The notes under the pieces were generated by a model. The model did no database searches, was not told the DNA's origin, and worked only from the letters and a program-made list of their open reading frames with translations. Shown here piece after piece: positions 1 to 11,626 of a stretch of 64,000 bases of DNA. This DNA is from an uncultured SAR86 cluster bacterium (GTDB lineage: Bacteria > Pseudomonadota > Gammaproteobacteria > Magnimaribacterales > Magnimaribacteraceae). Position numbers and translations under genes: made by a program. Location: assembly GCA_938048695.1 (NCBI GenBank), contig CALIUO010000007.1, positions 235,556 to 299,555 on the forward strand. The letters are read 5' to 3'. How positions within the stretch are numbered: the stretch's first letter is position 1; each line of letters starts with the position of its first letter.

Positions 1-22
1 CTTTTATATATTCAGTATCCAT
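1..22 (-). CDS. Start of a minus-strand ORF (MDTEYIK...) leaving the window; RimP expected from leuU-metY-rimP-nusA synteny
   Basis: ATG on minus strand at 22-20; only 7 codons visible; identity is positional inference only. Confidence 0.3.
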
Positions 23-33
23 TTTTTACCTAC

Positions 34-55
34 AAAAAAAGCCCATTAAGGGCTT
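34..55 (-). terminator. Rho-independent terminator downstream of tRNA-fMet
   Basis: Minus strand reads AAGCCC-TTAAT-GGGCTT followed by a T run. Confidence 0.8.
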
Positions 56-59
56 ACTT

Positions 60-136
<77 letters not shown>

Positions 137-187
137 TCAAAGGGTTCGCAGTATAGTTAGATGCAACAAAAGAATCAAGAAAGATAT

Positions 188-274
188 TGGTGCCGAAGAG
201 AGGATTCGAACCTCCACGAGCAATGCTCACTACCCCCTCAAGGTAGCGTGTCTACCAGTTCCACCACTTCGGCA
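188..274 (-). tRNA. leuU: tRNA-Leu (GAG)
   Basis: Reverse complement TGCCGAAGTGGTGGAACTGGTAGACACGCTACCTTGAGGGGGTAGTGAGCATTGCTCGTGGAGGTTCGAATCCTCTCTTCGGCACCA; long variable arm, anticodon GAG, encoded CCA. Confidence 0.95.
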
Positions 275-281
275 AGATGTT

Positions 282-581
282 CTAGCTATCTTCTGGAAGA
301 ATCCCGGATTCTTCAATTTCAATTTGGTCAGCGGCTGTATCTTGATTTAAGCTACTACGTGATATGTAAGTTATCGACAAACTTAGTATTAAAAAAACTG
401 CAGCTAAGATAGCGGTTACCTTTGTTAAAGGATTCGAATTGCTGCTAGTTCCAAACATAGTATTGCTTGAACCAGCTCCAAATGCACTACCAATATCAGA
501 ACCTTTTCCTTGTTGCAGGAGTATTATTAGAACCAGCGAAACAGAAATGAGAATGTAAAAGAATATTATTAAATTTTCCAT
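282..581 (-). CDS. secG: Preprotein translocase subunit SecG
   Basis: Two TM segments, LLQQGKGSDIGSAFGAGSSNTMFG motif, adjacent to tRNA-Leu(GAG). Confidence 0.93.
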   Translation of the reverse strand: MENLIIFFYILISVSLVLIILLQQGKGSDIGSAFGAGSSNTMFGTSSNSNPLTKVTAILAAVFLILSLSITYISRSSLNQDTAADQIEIEESGILPEDS

Positions 582-1309
582 TAGCTTAAATTATATATTT
601 TTGAAAAGGTATCTGGATCTAAGGAAGCACCTCCAATCAGCAGACCATCAACTTCACTTGAAGAGAGTATTTCTTCACAGTTTTCCAATTTTACACTACC
701 TCCATACACAACTGAAACCTTCTCTTTAAAATTAAGCTCGCGGCAACAAAATTCTTTTATATGGCTATGCACTTCTTCTATATAACTGTTGTCTGCATTT
801 TCTCCAGAACCAATGGCCCAAATAGGCTCATAAGCAATTGTAATTAGATTTGAGTCAAAAGATTCTAGAATTTCTAACTGTCGACAGAGGTAATCTTTCG
901 TTCTATTATCAGTCTTTATTTCTTGAGGTTCTCCGATGCAAAAAATAGGTGAAATGTCTTTTGTTAATGCGTCTGTAATCTTAGATTTCAGAGAATCATT
1001 GTCTTCATTAAAGTATTGCCTTTGCTCAGAATGACCAATTAATACATGCTCAGCAGACAAGTCTTTAAGCATTTGCGAACTAATTCCTCCCGTCAAAGCA
1101 GAATTTCCTGAAAAATTTATATTTTGAGAGCCAAGTTGAACTGGGCTTGAAATCTCCTTTATCAAAGAGCTTGAGTAATCAAGATAGCATGAGGGAGGAC
1201 AAAAAATACAGAGATTGTCTATATTGGGAGAAAGATTTGAAGATACAAATCTCAACCAAGAGTCTACTTCTTCTTTGGACCCATTCATTTTCCAATTAGC
1301 AACAATCAT
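581..1309 (-). CDS. tpiA: Triosephosphate isomerase
   Basis: VANWKMNG start, IGHSEQR, AYEPIWAIG signature. Confidence 0.97.
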   Translation of the reverse strand: MIVANWKMNGSKEEVDSWLRFVSSNLSPNIDNLCIFCPPSCYLDYSSSLIKEISSPVQLGSQNINFSGNSALTGGISSQMLKDLSAEHVLIGHSEQRQYFNEDNDSLKSKITDALTKDISPIFCIGEPQEIKTDNRTKDYLCRQLEILESFDSNLITIAYEPIWAIGSGENADNSYIEEVHSHIKEFCCRELNFKEKVSVVYGGSVKLENCEEILSSSEVDGLLIGGASLDPDTFSKIYNLS

Positions 1310-2670
1310 ATAGTTTGAGCTAAATCTGCCAAGGAATTACAAAGATTTTCTGAAGTACTGGAGTCTACTGACTCAACCATTATTCTAATTAACGGTTCTG
1401 TTCCAGATGGCCTAATAAGTACTCTTCCATCCTCTCCAAGCTGAAATTCAATTTCAGTTACTCTTTCCCAAAATTTATCACTTACTATAATTTTATTTGG
1501 ATTATCTACTTTTAAATTAATTAAGGTTTGGGGAAATTTTATAAAACCTTCCAGAGATTTTTTAACTGAAAATTCATTAGCTTTAATTGCATTCAATAGT
1601 TTTAGGGCTGCAATTATTGCATCTCCAGTTGGTGCAGAATCCAGACATATTATATGACCGGAAGGTTCTCCCCCTAAAAACCATGACTTTTGAACTAAGC
1701 TTTGTAAAACATATTTATCTCCTACATCAGCTCTAGAAAATTGTATCCCCTCATTTTGAAAATATACCTCTAAAGCTTTATTTGTCATCAAAGTTCCAAC
1801 CACTCCTGAATCATCTGGAATTGTTTTAGAAAGGATATAGAGAATGTCGTCTCCATCTAGATCTTCCCCATCAGAATTTACGATTAAAATCCTGTCTCCA
1901 TCTCCATCAAAAGCTATACCCAGGTCATACGAACCTCTAACCATTTCTTCCTTTAAAGTATTGGGACTAGTTGATCCACAATTTTGATTGATATTGATTC
2001 CATCTGGAGAAGCAGCAATAGTATCGACATTAGCCCCTAGTTCAGAGAATACTTTAGGTGCTACAGAATATGTAGCTCCGTTAGCACAATCTAGAAGAAT
2101 AGAAAGTCCATTTAAGTCAAGATTTGTAAAAGATGATTTACAAAATTCGATATATCTTCCTTGAGCATCACTCATCCGAGAAGCTTTTCCCAGATTTATA
2201 GATTCAACGGCAACCATGTCTTGGGTTAATTTAGTTTCTATTCTTCTCTCTAGTTCATTTGAAAATTTCTGCCCATCTTTGTTAAAAAACTTGATACCGT
2301 TATCTTCAAAAAGATTGTGTGAAGCGCTGATTACCAAACCAACTTGGTTATTTGAATTGGCTAAATACGAAACACCAGGTGTAGGGAGAGGACCTAACAA
2401 TGTGACGTCCATACCTGCAGAAATAAATCCAGCTTGAAGGGCAGATTCAAACATATATCCAGAAATTCTCGTATCTTTGCCTATTAGAACTTTAGAAATG
2501 CCTTCTTCTTTTAAAACAGAACCTGCAGCCCAACCTAGTTTAGTTACAAAAAGAGGATTCATGGTTGAAGTGACGGGACCTCGAATACCATCTGTCCCAA
2601 ACTTTCTATCACTTCTCAAGGTGGAGAGACTAGAAAGTTCAGTCCTTTTAATGGGCGTTATTTTACTCAT
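1306..2670 (-). CDS. glmM: Phosphoglucosamine mutase
   Basis: FGTDGIRG, ISASHN, FDGDGDR, RPSGTEPLIR motifs. Confidence 0.97.
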   Translation of the reverse strand: MSKITPIKRTELSSLSTLRSDRKFGTDGIRGPVTSTMNPLFVTKLGWAAGSVLKEEGISKVLIGKDTRISGYMFESALQAGFISAGMDVTLLGPLPTPGVSYLANSNNQVGLVISASHNLFEDNGIKFFNKDGQKFSNELERRIETKLTQDMVAVESINLGKASRMSDAQGRYIEFCKSSFTNLDLNGLSILLDCANGATYSVAPKVFSELGANVDTIAASPDGININQNCGSTSPNTLKEEMVRGSYDLGIAFDGDGDRILIVNSDGEDLDGDDILYILSKTIPDDSGVVGTLMTNKALEVYFQNEGIQFSRADVGDKYVLQSLVQKSWFLGGEPSGHIICLDSAPTGDAIIAALKLLNAIKANEFSVKKSLEGFIKFPQTLINLKVDNPNKIIVSDKFWERVTEIEFQLGEDGRVLIRPSGTEPLIRIMVESVDSSTSENLCNSLADLAQTI

Positions 2671-2713
2671 AAAAACCGCATTTTAGTCTATTGCTGCGGT
2701 TTCAACAAAAAAA

Positions 2714-4615
2714 TTAATTTTGCTCTGCCGTATCTCCTACTGCATTTCCATCTTCAGGATTTAGAGGCTTAGAGTCTTCAGTTGACTTTGGGGCTCTAGG
2801 TTTGCCGCCCGCCATGATATCGTCTATTTGATCCACATCTAAAGTCTCAAAATCCATCAAAGCTTTTGACATACTATGCAGTGCATCCAAATTTTCTGTA
2901 AGGATGTCTTTGGCAATTTGATAACAACCTGAGAGTATATCTTTCACCTCGTTATCGATCTCGTGGGCTGTATCATCAGAAATACCTTGTTTAGATGTAC
3001 CAGCTGATCTTCCAAGGAAAGGTTCATCCGTTTCATCACCATATTTGATGGGTCCTAATTTCTCAGAGAGGCCCCACTTGGTGACCATATTGTGTGCAAG
3101 TTCAGTAGCTCTTTCAATGTCATTTGAAGCTCCTGTTGTAACACCTTTTTCGCCGTATATAAGCTCTTCAGCGATCCTTCCACCATAAAGTCCACAAATT
3201 CTATCTAAGATACTCTGGTGACTGTAACTGTACTTATCTTCTTCGGGTAAAAACATAGTGACCCCGAGAGCTCTACCACGAGGAATAATTGTTACTTTGT
3301 ATACCGGATCGTGCTCTTCAAGCGATCTACCAACAATAGTATGACCAGATTCGTGATAAGCTGTTTTTAGCTTTTCTTCTTCGGACATCACCATAGATCG
3401 TCTTTCACTTCCCATCATCACCTTATCTTTAGCGAATTCCAATTGTTCCATTCCAACAAGCTTTTTAGCCGTCCGAGCTGCAACCAAAGCAGCTTCATTA
3501 ACTAAATTTGCAAGATCAGCTCCTGAAAATCCTGGGGTTCCTCTTGCAATTAATGAAGCATCAACGTCTTGTGCAATTGGTACCTTTTTCATGTGAACTT
3601 TCAAAATCTGCTCCCTACCTCTTATATCTGGGAGAGGAACAACCACTTGACGGTCGAATCTTCCGGGTCTGAGAAGAGCTGGATCTAAAACATCTGGTCT
3701 GTTTGTAGCTGCAATAATAATGATTGCTTGATTATCTTCGAAACCATCCATTTCAACTAAAAGTTGATTGAGAGTCTGTTCTCTTTCATCATGACCACCG
3801 CCCATTCCAGCACCCCTATGCCTTCCAACAGCATCAATTTCATCTATAAATACAATACAAGGTGCTTGCCTTTTTGCTTGGTCAAACATGTCTCTTACTC
3901 TGGATGCCCCTACTCCAACAAACATCTCTACAAAGTCTGATCCTGAGATACTAAAAAAAGGAACTCCAGCTTCGCCAGCTATTGCTTTAGCAAGCAGTGT
4001 TTTACCCGTCCCAGGAGAACCGGTCATAAGAATACCAGTGGGTATTTTTCCACCAAGTTTTTGAAATTTCGTCGGGTCCTTTAGAAAGTCTACTACTTCT
4101 TGAACTTCTTCTTTTGCCTCTTCAACACCTGCCACATCTGCAAAAGAGGTTTTTACTTTGCCGCCTTCGAGCATTTTAGCCTTACTTTTTCCAAAACTCA
4201 TGGGGCCTGATTTTCCACCCAAGCCTCCTTGCATCTGACGCATGAAAAATATAAAGACGGCTAGAATAATTAAAATTGGAAAACTAGCTATGAGTAGTTG
4301 CTTGAGAACGGATTGTTCTTCAGGTCTTTCTCCGGTAACGGCAACCCTGTGGTCAGTTAATATTTCACTTAGATCATCTTGTAAAAAAGGAGGTCTAACA
4401 GTTTCAAAAGATTCGCCATTAACTGTTTTACCTTTGAGGGTGTAATTATCTGCAGAGAATTCAACGCTGAGCACTTGATCGCTTTCAACTTGGGATATAA
4501 ATTCAGAATAAGACAATTCTTGCACTGAAGCTTCTGTATTAAAGTTGTTAAATACAGAGAATACTGTTATGGCTATGAAAAGCCACATTAATAGGTTCTT
4601 TAGAAGTTCGCTCAT
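2714..4615 (-). CDS. ftsH: ATP-dependent zinc metalloprotease FtsH
   Basis: Two N-terminal TMs, AAA Walker [22 protein letters not shown] zinc site. Confidence 0.98.
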   Translation of the reverse strand: MSELLKNLLMWLFIAITVFSVFNNFNTEASVQELSYSEFISQVESDQVLSVEFSADNYTLKGKTVNGESFETVRPPFLQDDLSEILTDHRVAVTGERPEEQSVLKQLLIASFPILIILAVFIFFMRQMQGGLGGKSGPMSFGKSKAKMLEGGKVKTSFADVAGVEEAKEEVQEVVDFLKDPTKFQKLGGKIPTGILMTGSPGTGKTLLAKAIAGEAGVPFFSISGSDFVEMFVGVGASRVRDMFDQAKRQAPCIVFIDEIDAVGRHRGAGMGGGHDEREQTLNQLLVEMDGFEDNQAIIIIAATNRPDVLDPALLRPGRFDRQVVVPLPDIRGREQILKVHMKKVPIAQDVDASLIARGTPGFSGADLANLVNEAALVAARTAKKLVGMEQLEFAKDKVMMGSERRSMVMSEEEKLKTAYHESGHTIVGRSLEEHDPVYKVTIIPRGRALGVTMFLPEEDKYSYSHQSILDRICGLYGGRIAEELIYGEKGVTTGASNDIERATELAHNMVTKWGLSEKLGPIKYGDETDEPFLGRSAGTSKQGISDDTAHEIDNEVKDILSGCYQIAKDILTENLDALHSMSKALMDFETLDVDQIDDIMAGGKPRAPKSTEDSKPLNPEDGNAVGDTAEQN

Positions 4616-5214
4616 ATTATTTTTAATTCCTTTCCAATTACGTAAATCTCTTTTGAATTTGGTCTTGACGCTTTAGGTTTAAAGATCTTCACATTTTTAA
4701 ACCTTTCTTTGAGGGCGTTATTAGTATAATCCAAACTTTCTCCATGGAATACTTTTATTACTACCGAACCTTTAGCCTTCAGAAAACTTTCAATTACAAA
4801 TAGAACTCTATCAACGAGATCTATCATTAATGAATCATCTCTTTCCTTTATACCACTTATATTGGGGGCCATATCCGATAAAACAAGATCAAAAGGTACA
4901 AATTCTTTAATTTCTTTAAAGTCCTCTTCCGTAATATCTTCAATAGGTTTTTCTAAAAAGAAACAATCTTTGATTGGTTCCATTGGTTGGATATCAATAG
5001 CTACCAATTTTCCTGAATGACCAAGCAAATTTTTAATAACTTGAGACCATCCTCCGGGAAAAGAACCCAAGTCTATTACAGATTGGTCTTTAGAAACTTT
5101 TATCTCTTTTTCTAGTATTTCCTTTAGTTTGTAAGAAGCTCTTGAGCGATAGCCTTCTTTCTTGGACTTTCTACTAAAAGAGTCACCATCTCGGTAATTT
5201 GATTTAAGGGACAT
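4612..5214 (-). CDS. rlmE: 23S rRNA (uridine-2'-O)-methyltransferase
   Basis: [35 protein letters not shown] motifs; upstream of ftsH. Confidence 0.95.
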   Translation of the reverse strand: MSLKSNYRDGDSFSRKSKKEGYRSRASYKLKEILEKEIKVSKDQSVIDLGSFPGGWSQVIKNLLGHSGKLVAIDIQPMEPIKDCFFLEKPIEDITEEDFKEIKEFVPFDLVLSDMAPNISGIKERDDSLMIDLVDRVLFVIESFLKAKGSVVIKVFHGESLDYTNNALKERFKNVKIFKPKASRPNSKEIYVIGKELKII

Positions 5215-5222
5215 TTTTGAAG

Positions 5223-5693
5223 TTAAAGATACTCTACTTTTTCTATTTCGTATTCAGTGGATCCACTTGGTGTTTCTACCTTGAGTATATCACCTTCAAA
5301 CTTCCCAATTAGTTGCTTAGCAAGAGGGGAAGCATAAGAAATCTTTCCTTTACCGGCATCCGCTTCATCTTCACCAACAATCTTATATTGAATAGATTTC
5401 TCTAACTCGGAGTTAAAAACAGTAACTGTAGTACCAAAAATTACCTTATCACTTGATTCAATACTCGTAACGTCAATAACTTGGGCACTAGAAAGTTTAG
5501 ATTCAATATCTCTGATTCTAGCTTCAGCTAAACTTTGTTCTTCTTTCGCTGCGTGGTATTCAGCGTTTTCTTTTAAATCGCCAAATTCCCTTGCAGTAGC
5601 TATAGCATCAATAATTCTAGGCCTGTCTTCGGATTTAAGCTTTTTAAGTTCTTCTCTTAGAAGGGTTTCTCCTTCCTTTGTAATTGGATTCAT
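5223..5693 (-). CDS. greA: Transcription elongation factor GreA
   Basis: [19 protein letters not shown](F)[14 protein letters not shown] motif. Confidence 0.97.
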   Translation of the reverse strand: MNPITKEGETLLREELKKLKSEDRPRIIDAIATAREFGDLKENAEYHAAKEEQSLAEARIRDIESKLSSAQVIDVTSIESSDKVIFGTTVTVFNSELEKSIQYKIVGEDEADAGKGKISYASPLAKQLIGKFEGDILKVETPSGSTEYEIEKVEYL

Positions 5694-5695
5694 GA

Positions 5696-8600
5696 TCAGG
5701 AGATTTTAGCATGAAGATCTTGAAGTCTCTCAACTGACCATAGTTCTTTATTTCTTAAAACTGCACAAACCGCCCTTCCGCCTTCAAGAGTTGTTGTGCA
5801 ATAGATCTTTTCTTCTAATGCCGTTCTTCTTATCGAGGCAGAATCAAGAATAGATTGTCTACCTTCGGTAGTATTCACTATAAGATTTACTTCTCGATTT
5901 TTCATTGCATCAACAACATGCGGTCGCCCTTCCGCCACCTTTTTTATGATCTCAACAGGTATTCCTGCTTCGTCGATATGTCTTGCTGTGCCTTTAGTGG
6001 CAACAATCTTAAAACCTAATTCAAGGAACTCCTTGGCCAAGTCTGCTATGAAAGGTCTATCTGAATCACGTACACTCAAAAATACTGAGCCCTCATGAGG
6101 TATTACCTCTCCAGCACCTAATTGAGCTTTTGCGTAAGCCTCGGAAAAAGTTGTACCAACCCCCATAACTTCACCAGTTGATTTCATCTCAGGTCCCAAT
6201 ATTGGATCAACTCCAAGGAATTTATTAAAAGGAAATACTGCTTCTTTAACTGAAAAGTATTCAGGAATAATTTCTTTGGTAAAATTTTGAGCTTTGAGAC
6301 TTATACCCACCATACACAAGGCACCGACTTTAGCCAAAGAAGTACCGATACATTTGGAAACAAAAGGGATTGTTCTAGAGGCTCTTGGATTTACCTCTAG
6401 TAAATATAATTCATCATTGTAGTAGGCTAATTGGACATTGATAAGCCCAACAGCACCTATTTCGATAGCAATTCTTTTAACCATTTTAGCTATCTCACAT
6501 ATCAATTCTTTGGATAGACTGTAAGGTGGAAGAGAACAGGCTGAATCACCAGAGTGTATTCCTGCTTGCTCGATGTGTTGAAGTATCCCTCCAATAACAA
6601 CTTCCTCCCCGTCACAAACTGCCTCGATGTCCATTTCAATAGCTTGATTTAAAAATCCATCCAAAAGAACAGGGCTTTTTGAACTGGCTTGCACTGCCTC
6701 TACTAGATAATTTTCTAAATCAGATTTTTTGTAGACGACTTCCATTGCCCTTCCACCCAAGACATAAGATGGTCTTACAACGAGGGGGAATCCAACTTTC
6801 TCAGAAACCTGCATAGCTTCATCGACACTAGATGCTATTCCATTTGGAGGTTGCTTTAATTTGTGTTTGTTGACGAACTCTTGGAATCTACCTCTATCTT
6901 CAGCAAGATCAATTGAATCAGGAGAAGTACCAAGAATTGGAACACCATTTTTTTCAAGCTCTTCAGCAATTTTTAAAGGTGTTTGACCACCATATTGAAC
7001 AATTACTCCTTCCGGTTTTTCAATATCTGTTATTGATAAGACATCTTCTACTGTTATCGGCTCAAAATATAATCTGTCAGATGTGTCAAAATCTGTTGAG
7101 ACTGTTTCAGGATTACAGTTAACCATTATTGTTTCGTAGCCTTCATCCCTCAACCCAAGAGAAGCATGGACGCAACAATAATCAAATTCTATTCCTTGAC
7201 CTATCCGATTTGGACCTCCGCCTAGGACCATGATTTTCTTATTATCTGAAACGTTTGCTTCACATTCCTCTTCATATGTGGAATACATATAAGCAGTTGA
7301 AGATTCAAATTCAGCTGCACAAGTGTCTACTCTTTTAAATACTGGTTTGATATCTAGAGATTTTCTAACATTCCTGACGTCCTCTTCAGATCTTTCGAGT
7401 AAGTTACCGATCCTAGAATCAGAAAATCCTTTCCTTTTTAAATTAAGTAAATCATCAAAACTTAACTGTTCTAATGTAGATTTTTCAAGATTTATTTCTT
7501 CATCAACTAGGTCTTTAATTTGAACCAGGAACCAAGGATCAATCTTTGAGAATTCAAAGACTTCCTCTATGGATAAGCCTTTTCTAAAACCATCAGCTAC
7601 AAACCATAATCTATCGGGACTTGGTATACTTATTCTTTGTTTTAAGGTCTCAAATTCATCTTCGTCATTGAAAATAGGATTGAGACCATCTCTACCTGTT
7701 TCTAGTCCTCTTATTGCCTTTTGAAGTGATTCTTGAAAAGTTCGGCCTATTGCCATAACTTCACCAACAGATTTCATTTGAGTAGACAATACGGGGTCTG
7801 TTTGTATAAATTTTTCGAAATTAAACCTTGGAATCTTGGTTACAACATAATCAATGGATGGTTCAAAAGAAGCAGGAATAATTCCCCCGGTTATATCATT
7901 ACTCAATTCATCGAGTGTGTAACCTACCGCCAATTTTGCTGCCACTTTAGCTATTGGAAAACCCGTTGCTTTTGAAGCTAAAGCTGATGATCTAGATACC
8001 CTTGGATTCATTTCAATAATGAGCATCTCTCCATCATCTGGATTGATAGTGAATTGAACATTCGAACCTCCAGTCTCTACACCAATTTCTCTAAGTATAT
8101 CGATAGAGGCATTTCTCATGATTTGATACTCTTTATCTGTAAGGGTTTGAGATGGAGCAACCGTAATAGAATCCCCAGTATGTACGCCCATGGGATCAAG
8201 ATTTTCTATGCTACATACTATTATGCAGTTATCATTTTTATCTCTAACGACTTCCATTTCATACTCTTTCCAACCGCCTAAAAACTTATCTATGAAAATT
8301 TCTGAGGTTGGCGAAAGTTCTAATCCCCTTTTACATATCTGATCAAATTCCTCTACGTTATAAGCTATACCTCCTCCAGAACCGCCCATAGTGAAGTTCG
8401 GTCTTAGAACGCAAGGAAAGCCTATCCTTTCAAGAAGGTCATGAGCTTCTTCAGGGTTATGAGCTAAACCAGACTCAGGAACCTTCAATCCTATTTTTTC
8501 CATTGACGCAGCAAATAATTCCCTGTCCTCAGCCTTATCAATAGCTTCCTTAGTTGCACCTATCATCTCAACATTATGTTTCTTCAATATACCTCGGCTG

Positions 8601-8908
8601 TCTAAGTCAAGTGCAGCATTTAAAGCAGTCTGACCTCCCATAGTAGGCAACAAGGCGTCGGGCTTCTCCTTTTCTATAATTTTTTCAATGGTTTCCCAGT
8701 GAATAGGTTCAATATAAGTTGCATCAGACATGCTTGGATCTGTCATGATAGTTGCGGGATTAGAATTTATTAAAATTACTCTATAACCGTCCTCCTTAAG
8801 AGCCTTACAGGCTTGAGCACCTGAGTAATCAAATTCACACGCTTGCCCTATAACTATAGGACCTGCTCCAATGATTAAAATTGAATTTATATCTTTTCTT
8901 CTAGGCAT
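5696..8908 (-). CDS. carB: Carbamoyl-phosphate synthase large subunit
   Basis: [29 protein letters not shown] and duplicated ATP-grasp halves. Confidence 0.99.
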   Translation of the reverse strand: MPRRKDINSILIIGAGPIVIGQACEFDYSGAQACKALKEDGYRVILINSNPATIMTDPSMSDATYIEPIHWETIEKIIEKEKPDALLPTMGGQTALNAALDLDSRGILKKHNVEMIGATKEAIDKAEDRELFAASMEKIGLKVPESGLAHNPEEAHDLLERIGFPCVLRPNFTMGGSGGGIAYNVEEFDQICKRGLELSPTSEIFIDKFLGGWKEYEMEVVRDKNDNCIIVCSIENLDPMGVHTGDSITVAPSQTLTDKEYQIMRNASIDILREIGVETGGSNVQFTINPDDGEMLIIEMNPRVSRSSALASKATGFPIAKVAAKLAVGYTLDELSNDITGGIIPASFEPSIDYVVTKIPRFNFEKFIQTDPVLSTQMKSVGEVMAIGRTFQESLQKAIRGLETGRDGLNPIFNDEDEFETLKQRISIPSPDRLWFVADGFRKGLSIEEVFEFSKIDPWFLVQIKDLVDEEINLEKSTLEQLSFDDLLNLKRKGFSDSRIGNLLERSEEDVRNVRKSLDIKPVFKRVDTCAAEFESSTAYMYSTYEEECEANVSDNKKIMVLGGGPNRIGQGIEFDYCCVHASLGLRDEGYETIMVNCNPETVSTDFDTSDRLYFEPITVEDVLSITDIEKPEGVIVQYGGQTPLKIAEELEKNGVPILGTSPDSIDLAEDRGRFQEFVNKHKLKQPPNGIASSVDEAMQVSEKVGFPLVVRPSYVLGGRAMEVVYKKSDLENYLVEAVQASSKSPVLLDGFLNQAIEMDIEAVCDGEEVVIGGILQHIEQAGIHSGDSACSLPPYSLSKELICEIAKMVKRIAIEIGAVGLINVQLAYYNDELYLLEVNPRASRTIPFVSKCIGTSLAKVGALCMVGISLKAQNFTKEIIPEYFSVKEAVFPFNKFLGVDPILGPEMKSTGEVMGVGTTFSEAYAKAQLGAGEVIPHEGSVFLSVRDSDRPFIADLAKEFLELGFKIVATKGTARHIDEAGIPVEIIKKVAEGRPHVVDAMKNREVNLIVNTTEGRQSILDSASIRRTALEEKIYCTTTLEGGRAVCAVLRNKELWSVERLQDLHAKIS

Positions 8909-10016
8909 TTTTATTCATATTATTGTCAAATCTATCGAAAAGGTATTTAAGGTCGTGAGGTCCGGGGCTTGCTTCAGGGTGGCCTTGGAAACTAAAGAAA
9001 GGTTTAGAAGAATGTTGTATGCCCTGCACTGTTCCATCAAAAAGTGATTTGTGCGTCACCTGAACAGTACTTGGCAAGGAATCTTCCTCTACAGTAAACC
9101 CATGATTTTGCGAACTGACTGCAACAACCTTTGTTTTGAGATCTTGAACTGGGTGATTGGCGCCATGATGTCCAAACTTCATCTTCGTAGTTTTTCCACC
9201 TAAAGACAAAGCCAGCAACTGATGGCCGAGGCAAATACCAAACAAGGGTATGTTAATTTCAGCAAGTCTGGTGATAGTCTCAATCGCATAAGAACAGGGC
9301 TCTGGATCTCCAGGACCATTTGAAAGGAATACGCCATCAGGATTAATATTCATTATTTCTTCATATGAAGTTTTGGCTGGGAAAACGGTAATTTTATAAC
9401 CCCTGTCAGCCAAGATTCTCAGGATATTCTTTTTTATACCAAAATCTAAGACTGCGACTCGTAGCTTAGATTTTTGTTTTTCACCGCGCCAAGTTCCTTC
9501 GGTCCATTGATAAGATGATGAGACAGTAACCTCTTTAGCTAAATCCATGCCAGCCAATCCATCAAACTGTTTTGCTAAATCAATTGCTGCTTCGTAACTT
9601 ATATTCTCCCCAACAGAAATAGATGCAGATTGGGCACCTTTATTTCTAATTATTCTAGTTAACTTTCTTGTATCTATATCCGAAATACCTTGTATGTTAT
9701 TTCTAATGAGAAATTCAGATAGGGTCTCCTCAGTTCTCCAGTTGCTTTCGATTTGAGAGACAGATCTCACGACAAGTCCTGAGCACCAAATGTCATTTGA
9801 TTCCTCATCTTCTGAATTAGTACCGGTATTACCTATATGAGGATAAGTTAAAGTAACTATCTGTTTTGCATAAGATGGGTCAGTGAGTATTTCTTGATAG
9901 CCACTCATTGAGGTATTAAATACAATTTCACCATTGACCTCTCCTTTGGCACCTATACTTCTACCTTCAAAAATCGTTCCATCTGCTAGAGCTAGTATGG
10001 CCTTGTCTTTATTCAT
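8901..10016 (-). CDS. carA: Carbamoyl-phosphate synthase small subunit
   Basis: Class I GATase [27 protein letters not shown]. Confidence 0.98.
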   Translation of the reverse strand: MNKDKAILALADGTIFEGRSIGAKGEVNGEIVFNTSMSGYQEILTDPSYAKQIVTLTYPHIGNTGTNSEDEESNDIWCSGLVVRSVSQIESNWRTEETLSEFLIRNNIQGISDIDTRKLTRIIRNKGAQSASISVGENISYEAAIDLAKQFDGLAGMDLAKEVTVSSSYQWTEGTWRGEKQKSKLRVAVLDFGIKKNILRILADRGYKITVFPAKTSYEEIMNINPDGVFLSNGPGDPEPCSYAIETITRLAEINIPLFGICLGHQLLALSLGGKTTKMKFGHHGANHPVQDLKTKVVAVSSQNHGFTVEEDSLPSTVQVTHKSLFDGTVQGIQHSSKPFFSFQGHPEASPGPHDLKYLFDRFDNNMNKNA

Positions 10017-10696
10017 GATATTTCTTTATATATTTCTTCAAGCGCCCTTTTTGGATCTGCTGACCCTGTAATTGGTCTGCCTATGACAAGATAATCAGAA
10101 CCATTCTTTATCGCTTCGGAAGGAGTCGAAACCCTGCTCTGATCATCCAAGCTTGATCCAGACGGTCTTATTCCTGGAGTAACTGCTAAAAATTCCTCTC
10201 CAAACTCCCTTTTAACAGAAGCTGTGTCTGACGAAGAACATACAACACCATCTAGTCCGCAATCTTTTGCCAAACTAGTAAGTCTTAATACTTGATCATC
10301 TAAATTATCCAAACCTACATCTGAAAGAGATTCTTTGGAAAGACTTGTTAGTACTGTAACAGCAATTAGTAAAGGAGGATTAGAGAAATGTTCTAAAGCT
10401 TTTTTTGAAGCCTCCAGCATTTGCTTGCCTCCAGAAGCATGAACATTCACCATCCATACTCCTAGATCTGCAGCAGATTTCACAGCTTCATACACTGTAT
10501 TGGGGATATCATGGAACTTTAGATCGAGAAATATATCGAAGCCATCCTGTTGCAATTCTTTAATAACCTTGGGGCCTGATGATGTAAAGAGTTGGTTACC
10601 TATTTTCATCCTGCATATTTTAGAATCGAGCAGATGAGCGAGTTTCATTGCTTCCTGATAATCTAAATCAAGTGGAATAATTATCTTATTTTCCAT
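10013..10696 (-). CDS. pyrF: Orotidine 5'-phosphate decarboxylase
   Basis: [13 protein letters not shown] motif; VTPGIRP. Confidence 0.96.
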   Translation of the reverse strand: MENKIIIPLDLDYQEAMKLAHLLDSKICRMKIGNQLFTSSGPKVIKELQQDGFDIFLDLKFHDIPNTVYEAVKSAADLGVWMVNVHASGGKQMLEASKKALEHFSNPPLLIAVTVLTSLSKESLSDVGLDNLDDQVLRLTSLAKDCGLDGVVCSSSDTASVKREFGEEFLAVTPGIRPSGSSLDDQSRVSTPSEAIKNGSDYLVIGRPITGSADPKRALEEIYKEIS

Positions 10697-10832
10697 AGCC
10701 TTGAGATAAAATAGGGCCTGATTTAGTCGAAAAAAAAGCGAACCAGAATTGAATCTGAAGTTCGCTTATGTGTATTTTAAGGCCTGTAGGCATTAAAACC
10801 ACACTATAATAAATGATAGATATTGTGTCCAT
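10686..10832 (-). CDS. Candidate pyrL-like leader peptide upstream of pyrF (48 aa; or 35 aa from internal ATG at 10793)
   Basis: Minus-strand [55 protein letters not shown] upstream of first ATG, reads through terminator and U8, stop overlaps pyrF ATG (ATGGAAAATAA). Confidence 0.55.
   Translation of the reverse strand: MDTISIIYYSVVLMPTGLKIHISELQIQFWFAFFSTKSGPILSQGYGK
10730..10767 (-). terminator. Intrinsic terminator/attenuator in pyrF-carAB leader
   Basis: Minus strand AAGCGAAC-TT-CAGA-TTCAAT-TCTG-GTTCGCTT followed by TTTTTTTT (last two stem Ts overlap the T tract). Confidence 0.85.
10805..10810 (+). promoter_or_regulatory. Candidate -10 element for map
   Basis: Perfect TATAAT on plus strand ~49 nt upstream of map start; -35 weak. 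Confidence 0.4.
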
Positions 10833-10835
10833 CAA
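10806..10835 (-). promoter_or_regulatory. Candidate sigma-70 promoter for pyrF-carAB leader
   Basis: Minus strand TTGATG-N18-TATTAT upstream of terminator. Confidence 0.45.
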
Positions 10836-10858
10836 AACCTTAGAAAATTGGATAAAAA

Positions 10859-11617
10859 GTGTTAAAAAATATAGAAGAGCTTAATGGTATGAGAGAGGCA
10901 GGAAGACTTGCCGGTGAAGTACTAGAAATGATTAGTGATTACGTTAAGCCGGGAATTTCTACTGGAGAGCTAGATAAAATATGTCATGACTATATTGTGA
11001 ATGAGCAGAAGGCCATCCCCGCTAATGTAGGGTATAGGGGTTTTGAAAAAACTCTATGTACTAGCATCAATCAAGTTATATGTCATGGTATTCCAGACAA
11101 TAACAGGATCTTGAAAAGTGGAGATATTATGAACATAGATGTCACGGTTATCAAGGATGGGTGGCATGGTGATACTTCTAAAATGTTTCTTGTTGGTAAA
11201 GTCCAAGCTCACAACCAAAGGCTTGTTCAAATAACTCAAGAATGTCTGTATAGAGGCATTGAAGCAGTAAAGCCAGGAGCAAATCTTGGTGACATTGGAC
11301 ACGCTATTCAGACTCATGCTGAAAAAAATCATTATTCCGTTGTAGAAGAGTATTGTGGTCATGGTATTGGCAAAATCTATCATGATGAACCTCAGATACT
11401 TCACTACGGAACCGCAAATACTGGTCAAGAGATAATTGAAGGGATGTGTTTCACCATAGAGCCTATGATTAACTTAGGATCAAAATCTACAAAACTGCTT
11501 TCAGACGGATGGACTGTTGAAACCCAAGATGGAAGGAATTCAGCACAATGGGAACACACTATCTACGTAAATAAAGATGGCGCAGAAATTCTTACATTAC
11601 GATCAGAAGAAGTTTAG
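10859..11617 (+). CDS. map: Methionine aminopeptidase type I
   Basis: GTG start; NEQKAIPANVGYRGFEKTLCTSINQVICHGIP, GHGIGKIYHDEP, EPMI. Confidence 0.96.
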   Translation: MLKNIEELNGMREAGRLAGEVLEMISDYVKPGISTGELDKICHDYIVNEQKAIPANVGYRGFEKTLCTSINQVICHGIPDNNRILKSGDIMNIDVTVIKDGWHGDTSKMFLVGKVQAHNQRLVQITQECLYRGIEAVKPGANLGDIGHAIQTHAEKNHYSVVEEYCGHGIGKIYHDEPQILHYGTANTGQEIIEGMCFTIEPMINLGSKSTKLLSDGWTVETQDGRNSAQWEHTIYVNKDGAEILTLRSEEV

Positions 11618-11626
11618 TAAAACTTA

